A stretch of DNA of 64,000 nt from Macrotrachela quadricornifera (GCA_022393335.1 JAJEKB010000290.1:124001-188000); one strand, 5' to 3'; shown: positions 49,577 through 61,379, counted from the first letter of the stretch. Numbers and translations are program-made. The notes: generated by a model from the letters alone, not told the origin.

Positions 49577-49708
49577 TTAATGTAAATTTTCTAATTCTGA
49601 AAACTCAGCCAGGTCAAATTTTGGAGTCTGATCGTATCTAACATGGTCAAATCTCCATCGAACCACTTCAGGGTAGTCATTTATCAATTTACGATCGAAA
49701 TCGGCATA
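49577..49708 (-). other. Short unidentified reading frame
   Basis: A 43-codon open stretch with protein-like composition (FDRKLINDYPEVVRWRFDHV and then KFDLAEFSELENLH). I do not recognise it. It lies just upstream of the Helitron pseudogene on the same strand and might be a diverged N-terminal remnant or an exon fragment of something else. Confidence 0.25.
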
Positions 49709-49752
49709 TTATCGGCTAGTAAATAGTCAAGAAATAATCTAGGAAAATTAGT

Positions 49753-49947
49753 ATGAAAAAAAAAATATTAATTTTTTATATTTTATCGAGTTGTTTATAT
49801 GAAGCCGTGTGTGCAAAAGATAACGATAAATCAACAGTTGCTACACAGAACGCGACCAATCTAGAATGCCCTGTAGAGCTTTCCTACAGAGAATTACAGG
49901 TTCAGGTATTCATACAGGCACTTGTTCAGGAAACATACTGCTTTTAG
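49753..49947 (+). CDS. Possible small secreted peptide, 64 aa
   Basis: The N-terminus MKKKILIFYILSSCLYEAVC then A-K-D-N looks like a signal peptide: three lysines, a hydrophobic run and a plausible cleavage after VCA near residue 21. The mature part is about 43 residues with two cysteines and no recognised fold. Alternatively this is a first exon, since CAG/GTATTC near 49904 resembles a splice donor. No clear TATA box was found; a run of nine to ten A at the start codon could generate the lysines by chance. Function unknown. It may be spurious in this repeat-rich context. Confidence 0.25.
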   Translation: MKKKILIFYILSSCLYEAVCAKDNDKSTVATQNATNLECPVELSYRELQVQVFIQALVQETYCF

Positions 49948-50284
49948 TACCTAATGTAATACCAGCATCAGTATAATTACTGAGATTTTTCGAAGTACCT
50001 ATATCAGGTACTTTGTTGAAGCTTTCTCAGTAAATGGATACCCTTAGCTAAGTACATTCATTAGGGTAAGCGAATATTACATGCAGAGAAGATTTTAATT
50101 ATTTCCGAGCATATACAGACTGATATAAGACATTTTTCAAAGAGAAACAGTTTATTAAACAAAATATTAATCTATTTAATTATTTCTGATCTATAATCTA
50201 TAAAAATATTTAGATATGTTACGCGTAACAATACGTTAACACTGAATTTTAACATACTGGCGAGAACCCATGCTGACTGTACGG
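49948..50284. other. Unassigned segment
   Basis: No gene, RNA or repeat recognised. Confidence 0.3.
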
Positions 50285-51440
50285 TTATTTTTTTTATCTT
50301 GCGAAGTTTCGCATCTGTGCTATAATTCTAACTCGATAACCAAAAATCAGACACTACTCATCAAGTACATTGATAGAACGATTTGAGGTCTTATAGCGAT
50401 TTCCGAGAAATTCGTTTTTCAGCACATATATAAGTAGTATGTCATAATAGGCATAATACCCAAAATGTCCATAATAGCCATAATCGATTTTGCCCATTAT
50501 GACCATCATGCCTTGTGCCTGTGCTTTCACATGTGTTCGTGTTTCTGCCTTCACCCTCATCAAGAGATATGCCTTCCGAGTGTGTGTTCCTGCCTCCGCC
50601 CCACCCTCATTGAGAGATACGTCCTAGGTCTGTGTTTTCGCGTATGTTCATGTTTCCGCCTTTACCCTCATCGAGAGACATACACTCACATAATCGAAAT
50701 TTCTGGACATTAATTTCCAGTTACCAAAGAATTAGTTTCCAATTTCTAAATAGCTATTTTCCGAAAATCGCTATGACGCATTATATGGATAGATCTTATA
50801 GACTGAATCCTTTATGCCTTTGTAGTCTTATACCTTTGTAATCTTCGGACCTTACCTCCTATAATCTTACTGTCTTATAGCTTTATAGTCTTGTAGTTTT
50901 GTATTCTTATCCCTTATATCCTTACCCACTGATTATCTTATCTTCTACAGCCTTATATTTTTATGGTTACCTTCATAGGACAGATCTTGAAGACTTGGAG
51001 TATCTGTTGAAATAGGCTTCAAGACTTGGGAATATCTCCATGAGATAGGCTTTGAGGATTTATAGATGCTCTCATAAAATAGTGCTTGAGGACTTGGGAA
51101 TACCTCCAAGGATACGCTTTGAGGGCTTATGAATACCCGCATAAGATAGGCTTTAAGGATTTATGAGTACCTTCACAGAATGGCCCTTGAAGATTTCGAA
51201 GTATCTTGATAGGGTAATCCTTAATGACTTATGAATATTACTATAGGATGATCCTTAAAGACTTGGGGATGCCCTTGTAAAATAGCCTTTGAAGGCTTAT
51301 TATAATCTTGTAGTGTTTCAACTTGTCGCGTAATAACAGACAGATCGACAGACAGACACTCGACATGAGTCGCATATTTCTTTGACCCTCGATCAATGAG
51401 TCATGTTTCCTTTGGCGCCGTACTAGACACACAAACATTC
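50285..51440. mobile_element. Foldback-like element G
   Basis: The left end GCGAAGTTTCGCATCTGTGC (50301) matches the left end of element D. Two direct units with TCATYRAGAGATAYGYC (50555, 50605) plus a third near 50670 follow. Then come about 10-bp repeats of the CTTATAGTCTT type (50785-50960), eight or nine minus-oriented 34-bp units (50965-51295, for example GATAGGCTTTAAGGATTTAT then GAGTACCTTCACA), and an ACAGACAGATCGACAGACAG tail (51331). Only one arm orientation is seen. Frames in it (for example 50465-50713) are not called. Confidence 0.55.
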
Positions 51441-51621
51441 GATATTATGTATGTATACATATAGCTTTTATTTATTTTTGATCATATTAAACATGAAATT
51501 ATAGACTATATAACATAATATGATTAAATAAGCTAGCATCTGGTAACTATTTTATTTCTTATAATCGACATTCAAGATAAGAGAATAGAAGTTTTGTAAA
51601 TTTAAATCATAGTTTATTTAA

Positions 51622-52205
51622 TCCTTTGAGTCCCGGGTTCTTTTTGCAGAAATTTAAGTCCTTATAGACAGTATTAGAATTACTTTATTGATTATTAGAA
51701 ATAAGTTTCATTTCTGTGTCTATGAAAGATTGTTAGTTCGTTTTAGTATGAAAGCTTCGAGGTAATCGATAATAGACCAGATACGCTGGAGTCAAACTAT
51801 AGAGGTTGTCTGTCACGTTCAGCAGCATCTCGTCTTCTGGAATTTGAAAATGTATCTCATTCACTACGAAAAAGGAGTCCATGTATTGCTGTAGACGACG
51901 TAACGTCTATGGGAATAATCGCTCCTCTGAAGGAAAAGGAGAGCGTGTTTGCAAATATCGCGACAGTCATTTTTGGCATCCTCTCAAATAGTACCCAATA
52001 TGTGAGCCATATATATTCTTTGAAACAGTTTCAATTGCTTGAAAACAGCAATTTATGTTACCCAGAACTTCCTATCACGACATTTCGACTTTAATCTATT
52101 ACCTTACGAATGAAACAACTTTCTAAATAATCAAAAAGCATGCCAGTAGTTATTTGTTTAATAATGCTGTTAGGACGTATATATACGAAGCCGGGGCTCG
52201 TAGTG
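51622..52205. mobile_element. TTAA-flanked element (piggyBac-type MITE)
   Basis: TTAA occurs at 51618-51621 and 52206-52209. Ends: TCCTTTGAGTCCCGGGTTC at left and, read from the right, CACTACGAGCCCCGGCTTC. It is 584 bp, close to the 589-bp element at 38673. The interior has a 61-codon frame (51909-52094) with no recognised domain. Probably non-autonomous. Confidence 0.65.
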
Positions 52206-52553
52206 TTAAATAATTATTTTTCAAAAATAAAATTATTTTATGTAAAATATTGTTTATCTGTTTAATGACTATATTTCAATGAGAAATTGTTAACTTGCAT
52301 TTTTCTCTATGAATTACTTAAATATTATGTTTATTATTTAATAATTGACTTTAATTGTTCTTATACTAAATATATTTATTGGTTATAATATCTAAACGAT
52401 TACCTATTCATTCACTTATATTTACGACATATTCGAAAAAACTCAGTGCTTTCATTTATTAATGTTAATCAATATTGAAATGTATTTATTATAAATATTG
52501 TCATGAGTAAAATGTACCTATTGAAGAAAATCTTCTATAAAAAGTTTATTTAA

Positions 52554-53122
52554 CACATTGGGCACGATAGGATCCATCAATGGTTTCAACTTTAAAGAAG
52601 TTGGATATATCCACGTTAGACTATTCGTATAAAATAGTTTCTCTTGTCGATCACAGAAAATTTTTCAGCGCGTTTATTCATAAGAGAAAAATCTATGAAT
52701 GCGCTCTTACAATATGTTAAGTAGTGTCAGTAAGAAAAAAAAAACAAACCATGTAGTTCCGAAATAATAATATGTGCACTTGTCGACTTTCATCGATAAG
52801 ATATTTAGTCTTATCTAAAACCTATGAAAATTCATATGCTTCTGAATATTCCGAAACAAAAATTAGCCAACTTTGTTGAAACTCGTTAGGTTCGCAAAGC
52901 TCTACTTATTCATACTAATGGATAAAAATATGCGTGACCTACCTTTTTCTGATAATTGTTCAAGGCTATATTTGCTTCTTGAAACTAGATAGCATATTTT
53001 AACGCAACATTTGTCGATTTTTCTCTAATGAATGAAAACGCTGAAACATTTTCTATGATCGACAAAATAAACTATCTCATAATAATAAACTAAAGTAAAC
53101 ATATCCAACTTTATTAAAGTGT
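52554..53122. mobile_element. Inverted-repeat element with TTAA at both ends
   Basis: TTAA at 52550-52553 is followed by CACATTGGGCACGATAGG; TTAA at 53123-53126 is preceded by a shortened partner. Inverted arms share AAGTTGGATATRTYYAC, TTTTGTCGATCAYAGAAAAT and AGAGAAAAATC (52600-52700 and 52995-53115). No coding capacity. Confidence 0.55.
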
Positions 53123-53126
53123 TTAA

Positions 53127-53987
53127 CACCATAGTGAAACATTTTGTCTCACAAAATCTGTTTATATTGTGTACCTAAGATTTTAATCAGACCTTGAGTA
53201 CAGATAAGTAAACAGATCTCGAAAATTTGTATACAAGATGCTCGCATGATCTTGGTTGCATAATTATATCATACAATTATCAGACAACGGCCATTCTCTT
53301 ACCGAGGTCTTAACCTGATTATACGTTTAAAAACTATTTTGCTACTTCCTAAAACGAAATTGTGTCGAATTGGTCAAGAAAATATGATTTATATTCAATA
53401 ATATTCATAAAAACGATGATTTAAAAAGTTTTTCAAAATGATCATTGTCCACCAATTTGTTTTCTTTTGTTTGTAGTAATAGTTTGACTTCAGATTCAAA
53501 TTGAGCATCAAATTTTACATGAGAGTGACTATTTCGGAAGTACATAAACCCATCTATGAGTCACTTTTAATAATTATCTTCGATCATGGATGTCTTAGTC
53601 AACGTCTTATTGATCTTCATCCAAGATCTAGTCAGAAATGTTGGTACAACATAATCGAAGTATTTTGTATCTAGATTTTCAAGATTTGTTCACTTATCAG
53701 TACACAGGATCTGGACAGGATCTTGCGAAGCAAGATATTTGACTAGGGAAATCTATTAAAATTGTTTTATCATAAATTGAATAATATAATCGATTTGTAA
53801 GACTATTTCATTTAATATATTGTTATTAAATAGAATAAATAAAAATTTATTTTAAATTATTCAAATTAATTTAATATACACCAAATTCGTTAAACAATAA
53901 AAACTTTTTCTTTTACACATCAAAATAAACATTTACAATTCGATTTTTATTTGAATAAATATATCTAATATATTGATATTTACATAA
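53127..53987. other. Unassigned segment
   Basis: AT-rich, no gene or repeat structure recognised. Confidence 0.3.
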
Positions 53988-54645
53988 GGGTGAATCCATG
54001 GGAAACGTACCACCTTTCTGGAAAAGTGTTTTTTTACTTCTTTTTTTTAGTTTTCTATGTAGCACCGGATCAGAAAACAATTTTGGCCGAAAAAAATGTG
54101 TTACTTTGCCTTAAAATACAAGAGATTCAATGCGTTTTCTAGGTACATCTAAAGGGGATCACCCAAGTTTTCCCAAGATTTAGAGCTCATATTTTGGTTC
54201 CTGGTAGCACATGAACAGACTAGCACAACCTCCAAAGGACTCCGTTTTTCCATGTGCCTCTACTGAGATATCGTATTTTAAAAAGAACGACTTATGCAAA
54301 ATTCTGGCTTAAAAAGCTTTTTTTACCGAAAATACGAAGTAGTCGTTCTGGTTAAAAATGTGATATCCCAGTAGGGGTACATGGAAAAACGGAGTCCTTT
54401 GGAGGTTGTGCTAGTCTGGTCATGTGCTACCAGGAACCAAAATATGAGCTCTAAATCTTGGAAAAACTTGGGTGATCCCCTTTAGATGTACCTAGAAAAC
54501 GCATTGAATCTCTTGTATTTTAAGGCAAAGTAACACATTTTTTTCGGCCAAAATTGTTTTCTGATCCGGTGCTACATAGAAAACTAAAAAAAAGAAGTAA
54601 AAAAACACTTTTCCAAATCGTGGTACATTTCCCATGGATCCACCC
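53988..54645. mobile_element. Fully palindromic MITE (305-bp arms)
   Basis: Arms 53988-54292 and 54341-54645 are reverse complements with only a handful of mismatches, around a 48-bp spacer. They begin GGGTGRATCCATGGGAAAYG. No coding region. The near-symmetry of almost the whole element means a transcript from either strand would fold into a long hairpin. Confidence 0.85.
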
Positions 54646-54809
54646 ATATAAGAACGATCCAACATAAAAACCTTTTTATATCTTAAGTAAAAATTATTCG
54701 AAATATCTTAGAGTTTATTTTAAAATTAATCGAAATTCTGTTCGACTAATTCTAAACGATACAACAAATATTCATTCAAATAATTGGTTTTTTTTTAAAA
54801 CTACGTATT

Positions 54810-55330
54810 ACATAATTAAAGTAAGTTTTGCTTTGTTTATCTTTGAGTTTTTCATAATACATTTAGTAATATATATTCGATTCCTTAAACGGAGACACAT
54901 CAAATAATAAAATGATAAAATAAGAAAAAAATAAATTATATTTTCGTCATGGAGACAATTATTCATAGAAAAACCTTTTTTTTCTATGAAAATAAATGTA
55001 TACAATTAAAATAAATTTTACTTTGGAGATTATGGAGATTTTCATCTTGTATCTTGTTACATATTCTGTTTTTTGATAAAATCTCTCAAATGATGAAAAT
55101 ATTAACTAAATAATAAGAGATTTGAAGGTTTCACACGAAAAAATATTTTCACAGCACCAGTAATTGGTCGAACGATATTTATCTTTTTCTCGAAACAAAT
55201 TCTAAGACAAATAAAATAAATCTTCCCTTGGAGATTATAATTAGAACTTTTTATATAACATATTATAATATATCTTATTTTTTTACCTTTAGATTACGAA
55301 ATTCTTCTAACAACAAAACAAAAGTGTTTA
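54810..55330. repeat. Three diverged tandem units of about 200 bp
   Basis: AATTAAAGTAAGTTTTGCTT (54816), AATTAAAATAAATTTTACTT (55005) and AAATAAAATAAATCTTCCCT (55208) start three similar stretches, each followed by similar AT-rich text including GAGATTAT and TTTTTCATA. Confidence 0.45.
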
Positions 55331-56065
55331 GTTTTTACCAAAAAGCTTAAAATAAAATGTATAAATACAGGATAGTCGTTCACAATAGTTCTATGATTCT
55401 GACACTGAAAACACTCAGGATTTGACTCAAAGATATCGTCCTACAAACTAATTGCATTCAATACGGTAGCGTAGTGATTCAGAGTACAATTGAAATAGAA
55501 TAAAACATGATTAATGTAGGAGTGATGGTATGACTACAACGATAGTACTTATGGAAATACACGAGAAAAGTGAAGTGTGTTGCTTCATGAGTAAATGCTT
55601 TTTAGTTTATGTGTAGAAACATTGTGTCTACGTAGCATCTTGTACCGCACTGTAGTACACTTTATGACAAAAATATTCTAGTTACACCGTTCGATATGAT
55701 ACCCGTACGAGAGAGATTAGAATAAGGGTGAAGATAAAGGTATTGAAGAAGATATTGAATAAAAAACTGTGCCCTTCCACAATTATATTACAGTGGAAAA
55801 GGCAAAATTGTAACAAAAATAAACCGAATGAAAGCTCAGCTCGTATATATATATGGGGTCTGCAAGCAAAGGTTTAATAGAGCGTCATAATAATAGAAAT
55901 ATTTGATACCAAATGTGGCCCACTGATCACAGATCATACGTTAGAGTATAGGTTTAATCTGTTCTCAATTCTGAAAGAATGTGTATATAAATCGTAAATT
56001 ACTGATCTATTTGACCGCGATCTGATTAATCAGTTTTTTTTGACCAACAAAATGTATCTTTTGTG
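55331..56065. other. Unassigned segment
   Basis: No gene or repeat recognised. Confidence 0.3.
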
Positions 56066-56069
56066 AGAT

Positions 56070-57560
56070 TCCTTAGTCTTCAAGGGCTACTCAGTGGGGG
56101 CACCAATATGTCTCCGAAGGCTGTTATACGAGGACATCCGTACATCTCCAACTGCTATTGTGTGGAGGCATTCATAACTTCTTAACTGCTATCCTAAAAT
56201 GTAGCTATAGATCATTAACCCTTTACCTCTCAGCGACTAATGGACTAGCAATTTTTAATAATACTGCTAGGAAAAATATGAGCACGATATCCAGAATTTC
56301 ACTAGATAGTATTTTTAGGGAGGTCAGTGAGCTGTTAATCGCAAAGAAAATTCTATATTTTATAATTCTGCTTAAGAGATAAAATGCCGTGAAAAACTGA
56401 TAACAGTGAAAAATTAATCAAAATAGCACTTCTTTGCCTTTCCAACTCTATTACGCCTTCAAAACATACATTTCTACGTGGTTTTGGACATATATATCGA
56501 CGTAAGGATCTTCTTATAAATGGCTTACTTTCATAATTTTTCATGCTCATTAGATGGATGACAGTTTGTGAAACAAAATAGCCAATCCACTAGCCATTGA
56601 GGGTAATGGTATGAAAAGTGACTTTTGTGTGTGTAGTACTTTCCTATATATTGATAACATTGTCCTAGTGACTATGCATACATAAGTCAGAAGTTGACAT
56701 TATCTATAGATACAAGCGTTATTAATCATTATTAGACGTGAGTAATATGGTATTTAACCGTGCTGTATTGAGATATGATCCAGGATAAGATTCAAAGCTT
56801 TTTATTAAATAAGACAGGACTCGTCTAGTATCTAAAAATAAGATACTCTTTGCGTTGTCGATGTTATGCTTTCCCCTAGACATGGGCAAGGCAATGCTAG
56901 CTTCGATCTGGCTCTGCTTCTGACGGAATAGGCCTGTAACTGCAGTCGAAACCGTGTTATTTACATTCAATAGTGGCAAATAACATGTGTATTTGTAAGC
57001 AATATCACCTCTTGACATAATCATTTACAGTTATGAAGAGTATATAAAGAAATAATATATCTGTAAAAGGTAGCTTTTCATGTCATTATCCCCCAATGGC
57101 TAATGGGATGGCCATTGTATTGTCCATTATAAGTAGGTGGACATGGCTGATTTTTTCGTACTACTAGTATATTGAAGGAAATAATATTCTATTATTATGG
57201 TTATTTTATTATTAACTCTTCTCGAGCCTCTGTGGGGAGTAAAGGGTTAATGGTTATTATATGGTGGTATCTATGAGGCATCGACAGTTATTATATATCG
57301 GTGCTCATAACTTCTTAACTGTTATCCTATGAAGATATCCATAGATTATCAAGGTGTATACTTGAGGATTACCCGTAGGTTCTCAAGACCTATTCTGTAG
57401 GGATACTCATAGTTCTCAAGGTCTATCCTATGGGGGCTACGCATAGATCCCAAGGCCTATCCCATGGAGGTACTCATAGGTCGTTAAAACCTATTCTATC
57501 TTGTTATCAATAGGTACTCAACTTTTATCCAGTGGAAGTACGCCTTAGATACGGAAGAAA
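56070..57560 (+). repeat. 34-bp array split by a TTAA element
   Basis: Four plus-oriented units (56070-56214) and about nine (57251-57560). Joining the two sides across a single TTAA restores a 33-34 bp spacing between the GCTATCC and GTTATTA landmarks, so this was one array before the insertion at 56219-57246. Confidence 0.75.
56219..57246. mobile_element. TTAA-flanked piggyBac-type element inside 34-bp array
   Basis: TTAA at 56215-56218 and 57247-57250 flanks CCCTTTACCTCTCAGCGAC and, read from the right, CCCTTTACTCCCCACAGAGG. A CCCTTT start next to TTAA is the classic piggyBac terminus. It is 1028 bp with a minus-strand frame of 100 codons (56722-57024) and no recognisable DDE motif. Probably a deletion derivative moved by a transposase encoded elsewhere. 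Confidence 0.8.
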
Positions 57561-58540
57561 CTTGTTAAAAAGAAGGTACAAATAGTACCGGATTGCTTCA
57601 TTCATAATATAAGAGGTTTAATCGTGTTTTACATTTGTAATCGTGGATGGATTGTCTGAGCAGCGTTTTAAGCAGAGTATAAGATTATTCGTCCTATAAT
57701 TCTGCTTTGAGGAAGACACTCAGCGAGGGCACATGGCTAACATGTGGCTTCTTAATATGACTAGATGTTTGATCAGGAATTGAAATCATATATTTACTAG
57801 TGGTTATTGTATTAAAACAACAAAAACATGGGAAAATGTTCATTTCGAGAGCATTTTTAAATTATTTTTATGTCTAAATTTACACATACGGAAGAGTGTG
57901 AAACGCTTTTTTTTCTTGTGTTCAATCTCACCTCAAAATAGAGCGTAATATTACTCTGTTTTTAATGCTAACCATCGTTCATATAAAATACGACATGTGT
58001 TATAACTTTAATTTTCCTTTTTTAGCATAATCATCAAAAGCCACAAATCAACAGGTTTGACAGAGCTATTAGATAATTCTTAATTCACTGCTTGTTCTTA
58101 CGACCTAAAATTGTTACACAGCTCATCTTCAAATGGTTATTGACGACAGAGTAACTCGAAGGATTGTAAAATCTTACAAAACAATACCTTTCTGATAAAA
58201 CTAACTGCTTAGGAAACATTAAAATATGCGACTCGATTATGATTAATAAATAACAGAATTCAACTTTTTCTTTGGAAAAAAAACTGAACTATAGGTCTCC
58301 TACATTTCCAATTAATCAAATATTTCGGGTCGTATTCAACTCTAATTAGTACATGATCCATGACTGATATCTTGCGTGTTTTGTGTGCGTCAGGAAAGAT
58401 ACATTAAAAAAAATAAAAACAACTGATGCAAGATATTATCGAGAAGTTAGCTGGTATTCGACAAAGGCATATGTCGATTCTTCTTCAAAACGCAGGACAC
58501 ATCTATATTACTTCACTCCAGCAAGCATCGATGCCCTCTC
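57561..58540. other. Unassigned segment
   Basis: No gene, RNA or repeat recognised. Confidence 0.3.
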
Positions 58541-58650
58541 TAGGATGGGGCGTGAAAACCTATGAATACTCCTATATGATAGTCCTTGAGGACTTGTGTA
58601 TAACCGCCTAGAATAGGCTTTGATGACCTATGGATACATCCATGGAATAA
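58540..58650 (-). repeat. Short 34-bp array
   Basis: About three minus-oriented units: AAACCTATGAATACTCCTAT, GAGGACTTGTGTATAACCGC and GATGACCTATGGATACATCC, spaced about 34 bp. Confidence 0.65.
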
Positions 58651-59644
58651 TATATAGTCTAACTTTAAATTCAGTTCCTCTGAAAACTATTCGGATAATT
58701 CGGTTCGTTGAAATAAACTGCTAAAATAGTTCAGTTCATTTGAAAGAAAATGTTCGAACAGTTTTTTTGGTTCATCTGAAAGGAGTTCATGAATTTGAGC
58801 TGGTCGACTCCTAGTCAAGTGACTAATTATGTTAAAAAATAGACGAATAGTATTTGAATATACTCGAAAATCAACATATCGTGTATTTTTTTTCTATGGA
58901 TCTCGAACAATACAGTTTCTACATATGAAGGTCTCAAATAATAAACTCAATGTTGTAACTTTTACAGTTTATCTAAGATTTGTGCTTATAGCTTTTGAAG
59001 TGCTATCAAACAGTTGTCTTTATTACTTTTTCACGCCTGTTAGACGGGTCTTTATAATTTTTTATAGATATATACAGGTGATCCTTATAAATTCTGGAGG
59101 CCTATCTATGTATAAGCATGATAATTTGTCTCAGACTTTCTCGGATTGACCTCTATTACTATTCAATGCTTCTCTATGAAGTGATGTTCATCACTCATAG
59201 AAATTTATTTAGGGATATCGTTCATATCAATGAGGAGAAACTTTCATGAAATCTGACTCGGTAGAAACTCTTTTGTTCTCAATATATTAGATTTTAGGTG
59301 ATATTTTATCTAGTTTTGAAAGAAGAAAAGATAATGGTGTCAACGCAGATCAAGATATTCAGAATGATCGCCTTTCATTTTTCTTGCACGATAATATGGT
59401 TTGTTGGTACAACAGTGAAAGAAAAACTTCATAGAAAACAAGTTTTTCTTGGTGAGATTCAGATGTTCATAATATTTAAGGAATCTTTTTGGTATTTACA
59501 TTTTTTTATGCCGAACACATTTCAGTAAGATTTGTGAGAGATCAGTATTTTTTTACAAATAATCTTTTACAAAGGCAGGTAGTTCCTATTATTCGTTCTA
59601 TTACGAGCTACCTTCTAATATAACTGATCAGTAACGGTAGCTTT
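58651..59644. other. Unassigned segment with a 106-codon frame
   Basis: The plus frame 58829-59149 (106 codons) has hydrophobic stretches but no known motif, no TATA box I can defend and no conserved context. It is not called as a gene. GTTCATYTGAAAG words at 58732-58790 hint at an old repeat. Confidence 0.25.
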
Positions 59645-61370
59645 CGTCATTTTAGGCTAAATAGAAATACTTAGGATTACTTTTGGGGCAGTTAAAATAC
59701 ATTAGAAGAAATTCGAGTCAATTGGGCTGGACTCACATTAAGGAAGAATAAAAGGGAAAGGTAGAGATTACGAGAGTGATAGTGACAGTTTTCAGTGGAG
59801 AAATGTTCGTGAAGGGAAAGTTACAATAAATAGGTTGAAAGAGAACCTATAAGATAATACGAAAAGGGATAAAAGTGAGTCGATGAGTGAAACTAAGGAG
59901 GATAGAAACATTGGAGTTGTGAATGAAATTATTGAGAATTTGTGTACAAATAAAACGAATCATGAAGAAGGTGATGATGAGTAGATTGAGAGAAGATAAG
60001 AGAGAACTTATGAGAGGAATAAAGGTGAGATTAATATGGTAAGAGAATGATATGTAGGTTGAGTACAGCTACGGTAAGGTTAACAGGTTTTAGTGGAAGC
60101 AGTATAAGTGAGGAGATGATGGTCGTGATCGCCTAGATGACGAAAGGAAAATTGAGATCTATGTGATGAAGTTGAAACGGATACGAAGTAGAAGTTATAT
60201 TGGAGATGGTTAGAACTGAGAACACTAATTGCGTGAATGAGACGGTCGTACTAAGTAGATTGAGTGTGGAAGGAAAAGATAGTGGAAAAACGAAAGATCA
60301 ACTTAATATGATATGATTAAAACAAATGCACAGCGTGAAAATATGTGGGAATTGACCTAAATTAGTACCAATGAGTAGATTTGAGGACGAAAGAATGGTG
60401 TAGAGGAATATATTATATTGAAATCAGTACAGTATCGGTAATACGAAAATGGGTAAAAAGAAGTTACATAACTGATAGGGGAAAACTGAGAATAGAGGAT
60501 GTACAAATTATATTTAATATGATTGGTAATAAGTTGGATGTGGAGATTTGGATATTATTAAGATTATGTTGAGTCGATAAGATTGAGGGATCAATGAAGA
60601 GCAGTAAAATAACATTAAACGATTTGAGTCAAGGCGGTACGAATAAGGACGATGCGAATAGTAGACGAATTAGATAAAAGGATGGAGTAGAAAAACAGAT
60701 GTTGAGATGAGAACAATGTCTGTGAAGCAAAAGGAGAAATGACTGGTATGAGGATTACGGTGACAAATCAAAGTTGGATCCGGTACGAATGAAGAAAAAG
60801 ATCATAACGAGTAAACTTTGGATAGAAGAATATCATTGTGAAAGATACCAATATAATGATAATAGGTTCAACGTAAGAGGAGTAGAGATGAAAGAATGCA
60901 GTAGGAAGGATAACAGATTTGAATATGGATGATACTGGTTAGTGGATAGATCATTGTGAGAACATCGTCATCGAAGCGTTAGCTGATAATGTAGAAATAA
61001 AGTGAATGAGTAACGTAGAGAAAAATGAATAAATATGAATATTAGATAATTGAAGAGTAGAAGAAGCGGATCATAGCAAACTAAGAATGGCATTTCATAC
61101 TTGTGGGAAGTTTATAAGTCGAATCAGTAACCTTTAAGTTGTTAGGTCAATCGGTTAGAAAAGCATCGAATGAGAATATGAAGATTTTTAAAAGAAAGTT
61201 CGAAATCGGAGGATCGAATTGATTTGTTGACATTTATCTCTCTCGTCAAATGACGATAAAGAATTAGATTTTGAAAAGTTTATCCTAAAGACAATAATAA
61301 TCTATTATTGTTCTATGTGTCATTATCTCCTCAGGATTGAGTCAAGTAAGAGACGATGGTACAACGTAAT
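59645..61370 (-). repeat. Purine-skewed 1.7-kb dispersed repeat, copy 2 (inverted)
   Basis: The plus strand is rich in GAGTAGATTGAG, GTAGAAAT and AAGGATGA words: the complement of the 32500-34260 repeat. Shared landmarks in inverted order: CAATTGGGCTGGACTCACAT side (59731), AAATCAATTCGAT (reverse strand near 61215) and TTGACTCAATCCTGA (reverse strand near 61335). GTAGATTGAG or GTAGATTTGAG recurs near 59981, 60256 and 60376. Quasi-periodic; not coding. Confidence 0.55.
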
Positions 61371-61379
61371 ACTTTTCTA

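Noticed and set aside
52180..52205. Possible Helitron 3-prime end (CGTATATATACG hairpin before CCGGGGCTC)
   Set aside because: No CTRR terminus follows, and the sequence is better explained as the right end of the TTAA element ending at 52205.
58829..59149. 106-codon plus-strand frame as a membrane protein gene
   Set aside because: No motif, promoter or conserved context; hydrophobicity follows from T-rich composition.
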